From: Candidatus Saccharibacteria bacterium oral taxon 955
GTDB lineage: Bacteria; Patescibacteriota; Saccharimonadia; Saccharimonadales; Saccharimonadaceae
Assembly (NCBI GenBank): GCA_010202265.1
Contig: CP047918.1
Span: 682,001-746,000, forward strand
Direction: 5' to 3'
DNA: 64,000 bases
In this document: positions 61,733-64,000 of the stretch, piece by piece
How positions within the stretch are numbered: the stretch's first letter is position 1
Layout of the letters: each line of letters opens with the position of its first letter
Program-made: the position numbers and the translations under genes
Notes under the pieces: generated by a model
The model's database searches: none
Told to the model about the DNA's origin: nothing
The model's input: the letters and a program-made list of their open reading frames with translations, nothing else

Positions 61733-63319
61733 TTATCGACGCCCAAACGTCACAATACGCCGTAGCGCTCCGCCGATCTCGCGACGCCACTCCCACACAC
61801 CATATCCGACTACCGCCAGACCAATTCCGCCGCCCACCAACCAACTCATCAAGGACTGCTGAGACGACTGCTTATAGGGAATTACTGGGTGCGACGCCTT
61901 TGGCATACTAGACGACGCCACCTTGCGACAACGATGGGTTACGGGATTACGTTCATAGCCCTCGTCGCAGGGTAGTAGCTCAGCCACTGCGCTCGCAATA
62001 CTACGACAGCGATTAGTTAGAGGGTTACGTTCTTGCCCCTCCTTACACGGCGCCAAGCTGGGCACTGATTTAGTCACGATCTTTCTACAGCGATTGGTTA
62101 GCGGATTACGTTCATAGCCCTCATCACAGGCCGCAAGCGCGCTAATCGCCTCACCGATGTTTCGACACCGCCCCGTCTCCGGGTTTCTATACTTGCCAGC
62201 TGGACAATCTTCGGTATCGTGCGGTTTAGAAATCGGCGTGTATGGACTCGGGCCAGCAACAGAAACTGTCGTCGTCCAATCCCATACACCTTGAGGCAGC
62301 TTCATCCACGAATACCCCTGCTTGGTAGCGCCTGCACCCTCATACCGAACAACCCCAAACCCATTACCACCCCACCTTGGCTCAAACCAGACATAACCAC
62401 CACCATTAGCTAGATTGAGCGGTTCACCTGCCCCGTTTAAGTCAACTATTTCATAGCTACGCGGTTGAATAACCGTCTGCTCGCCGAACAAATACGTGCT
62501 AGCCTCTGTACGACGCCCACCCGACCCATCATTTCTCAAAGCGTAATCATAAAGACGAATTGGCTGATTACTATTGTTATAAATCTTTACAAAATCATGG
62601 CAGTACGTATTGGAAATTTTCTCTTGTGGTGAGCAGTCAACCGCGTAAGGATAAACCTCTACGATCTCAAGAGCACCAGAATAAGTAGCCGGAGGAGTAT
62701 ATAGACCATCATCATACAGATTGACCGATCCGCCAGGCTCTTTGAGCCTTGTCTCATAAAACGTCGACCCTACATAACCCGACCCACGCCCAGTGTTGCG
62801 TCTCCAGACCGACCCACCCGATAGCGTTTGCGCCTTTAGATCTTTGTACATGTACGCTTCGGTACTGATTGATTTGTTCGGCGGAACTAGTCGGACCGTT
62901 TTTACCTGAGTGAAATCAGGTTCTTTCGACCAATTAGTTCGATACGAATACCCATCGATCGCTACTTGCGCGCCGATCGATATCAACGCATGACGATACG
63001 GCTCAAGCATGCCTGTAAGACCACTTGCCCGTCCGATCAACTGACTTTCTACCGAATTTATACAATTAGCATCACAAACCGCAAGACGCCACTGCGTTAA
63101 ATCAACCAATGTCGACCCCCTGTTAAACACTTCTATCACCTCAAGCGAGCTTTGGTCGTTTACGTTTTTATAAGCAGAAATCTCGATATCTGGTGCTTGT
63201 TGCCAGTGATAATTTGGCGTCCTCGACGACGGCACGGCGAGTGCGACCGCCTCCATGTGCCGTGGCACAAATATCATAATTACCAAAATCCACAAAGCAC
63301 CCTTCCATGCCCGCCTCAT
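61733..63319 (-). CDS. Surface protein with two lamin-tail-like domains and four Cys repeats
   Basis: 528 residues. An N-terminal signal-like segment (ALWILVIMIFV) is followed by two beta-rich lamin-tail-like (LTD) domains (about 45-170 and 215-345; SLEVIEVFNRGSTLVDLTQW, HDFVKIYNNSNQPIRLYDY). Four tandem repeats follow (about 375-475) of the form C-(D/K/P)-(E/A)-G-x-x-R-N-P-x-T-x-R-C-R. A C-terminal TM (about 488-508) and basic tail come last. It is thus exported and anchored with repeats near the membrane. The gene after it begins 15 nt downstream on the same strand but has its own promoter. Confidence 0.8.
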   Translation of the reverse strand: MRRAWKGALWILVIMIFVPRHMEAVALAVPSSRTPNYHWQQAPDIEISAYKNVNDQSSLEVIEVFNRGSTLVDLTQWRLAVCDANCINSVESQLIGRASGLTGMLEPYRHALISIGAQVAIDGYSYRTNWSKEPDFTQVKTVRLVPPNKSISTEAYMYKDLKAQTLSGGSVWRRNTGRGSGYVGSTFYETRLKEPGGSVNLYDDGLYTPPATYSGALEIVEVYPYAVDCSPQEKISNTYCHDFVKIYNNSNQPIRLYDYALRNDGSGGRRTEASTYLFGEQTVIQPRSYEIVDLNGAGEPLNLANGGGYVWFEPRWGGNGFGVVRYEGAGATKQGYSWMKLPQGVWDWTTTVSVAGPSPYTPISKPHDTEDCPAGKYRNPETGRCRNIGEAISALAACDEGYERNPLTNRCRKIVTKSVPSLAPCKEGQERNPLTNRCRSIASAVAELLPCDEGYERNPVTHRCRKVASSSMPKASHPVIPYKQSSQQSLMSWLVGGGIGLAVVGYGVWEWRREIGGALRRIVTFGRR

Positions 63320-63373
63320 GTCTATATCACCCTATTTCAAGCTGTTGATTACCCCCAGATATACACGCCAAAC

Positions 63374-63403
63374 AACTCCTGTGCAAACATAAGCACAGGA
63401 GTT
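63374..63403. terminator. Terminator between yebC and the surface-protein gene
   Basis: AACTCCTGTGC and GCACAGGAGTT form a perfect 11-bp stem with an 8-nt loop, 25 bp after the yebC stop. The U tract on the minus strand is short (GTTGTTTGG). Confidence 0.65.
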
Positions 63404-63428
63404 TTGTAAAAAATACATCAATTATAAC

Positions 63429-64000
63429 TTACTGATCGATATCGACTTTGATGTCAGCGTTCGTATACACACCCGTTACATCATCCAGATCTTCAAGTGC
63501 GTCATACACTTTCATCACCTTGCGTGCCGTCTCAGTATCCTCAACCGGAACCTCATTATTGGCTACATATTGCAGTTCAGCTTCAGCAACCGATAAGCCA
63601 GCCTCGACAATTGCCGTTCGCACCTTTGCCAGATCCTTCATCTCGGTGTAGACCAGCAGCTCACCATCTGACTCACTCGCATCCTCGGCACCAGCGTCAA
63701 GCACAGTCAGAAGCGCATCTTCTCCGCTTGCTGACACCCGTATCACACCCTTACGAGTAAACTGAAACATGACACTTCCAGCGTCGGCCATTGTTCCACC
63801 ATTTTTCGTCACAGCGGTACGCACTTCTGGATACGTACGATTCTTGTTGTCGGTTGCAGTTTCAATAATAAACGCCACCCCTCCAGGGCCGTATGCCTCA
63901 TAAGCCACTTCCTCGAGCTGTGCGGCACTTTTATCGGCTACCCGATCGATTGCCCGTTGGATATTTGCTATAGGCATATTAGCACTTTTAGCTTTTTCGA
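63429..64000 (-). CDS. yebC: YebC/PmpR family protein (5' end outside the window)
   Basis: At least 190 residues; the frame stays open to the right edge. The edge reads EKAKSANMPIANIQRAID, the conserved YebC block in which NMP is internal, so the Met at 63977 is not the start. YEAYGPGGVAFIIE, TDNKNRT, KNGGTMADAGSVMFQF and the final DVTGVYTN are typical. Long annotated as a transcription regulator; some members help ribosomes on proline-rich sequences. About 50-60 N-terminal residues are missing. Confidence 0.93.
   Translation of the reverse strand, partial: EKAKSANMPIANIQRAIDRVADKSAAQLEEVAYEAYGPGGVAFIIETATDNKNRTYPEVRTAVTKNGGTMADAGSVMFQFTRKGVIRVSASGEDALLTVLDAGAEDASESDGELLVYTEMKDLAKVRTAIVEAGLSVAEAELQYVANNEVPVEDTETARKVMKVYDALEDLDDVTGVYTNADIKVDIDQ

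Overview
The window is bacterial and looks like a member of Candidatus Saccharibacteria (TM7, Patescibacteria). The evidence is gene content: a small dense chromosome with a single-membrane peptidoglycan kit (murB, an HTH-murA fusion, the MurT/GatD pair for lipid II amidation, a class A PBP with a Cys-repeat tail, a sortase), a full type IV pilus system, lower glycolysis (gpm, eno), a stand-alone ruvA/ruvB/ruvC/recA/recX set, CCA-encoded tRNAs, and no biosynthetic operons. This is inference from families; no 16S or other ribosomal marker lies in the window.

Layout. 0-8.6 kb is an accessory, decaying region: a DUF421 gene with two in-frame stops, a two-component system beside a CPBP protease, an IS1595-type transposase with an amber codon, and a divergent pair (TPP-dependent enzyme / SHMT-like PLP enzyme), each broken by one frameshift. 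8.8-11.15 kb is a self-contained island of different composition. It holds a rightward RNA of about 1.48 kb whose predicted first bases pair with its 3' region, with about 300-nt hairpin-rich UTRs around three small ORFs, and a divergent gene for an Arg-rich protein. I consider this the best candidate for something undescribed. 11.1-17.4 kb carries a membrane histidine kinase, a methyltransferase-like protein, a CheY-like receiver, folD and a large unknown membrane protein. 17.5-25.5 kb has tRNAs, murB, four pilin-like genes (one a 705-residue minor pilin with repeated tail-fibre-like modules), a frameshifted glyA and HTH-murA. 25.6-31.8 kb has tRNAs, a 1273-residue protein ending in a GNAT domain, and corA. 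31.8-45.9 kb has a membrane-anchored Clp-type ATPase, murT/gatD, an OpgC-like protein, a family-39-like glycosyltransferase, gpm, eno, sortase, rny and tsaB/tsaE. 46-52.2 kb is the pilus assembly operon pilB-pilC-pilM-pilN-pilO plus two accessory genes. 52.2-64 kb holds recX, recA, ruvB, ruvA, PBP1A, ruvC, a lamin-tail-like surface protein and yebC (cut by the window edge).

How it works together. The pilus operon (46-51.6 kb) and the separate pilin cluster (18.9-22.5 kb) supply motor and fibre. The 705-residue pilin and the repeat-bearing surface proteins could contact a host cell. MurB, MurA, MurT/GatD, PBP1A and sortase maintain a Gram-positive-type wall.

A recurrent feature is that many genes outside operons have a TATAAT-like box only 6-10 nt before the ATG and no Shine-Dalgarno, so leaderless transcription appears common. 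Genes inside operons use SD sites and 4-nt overlaps.
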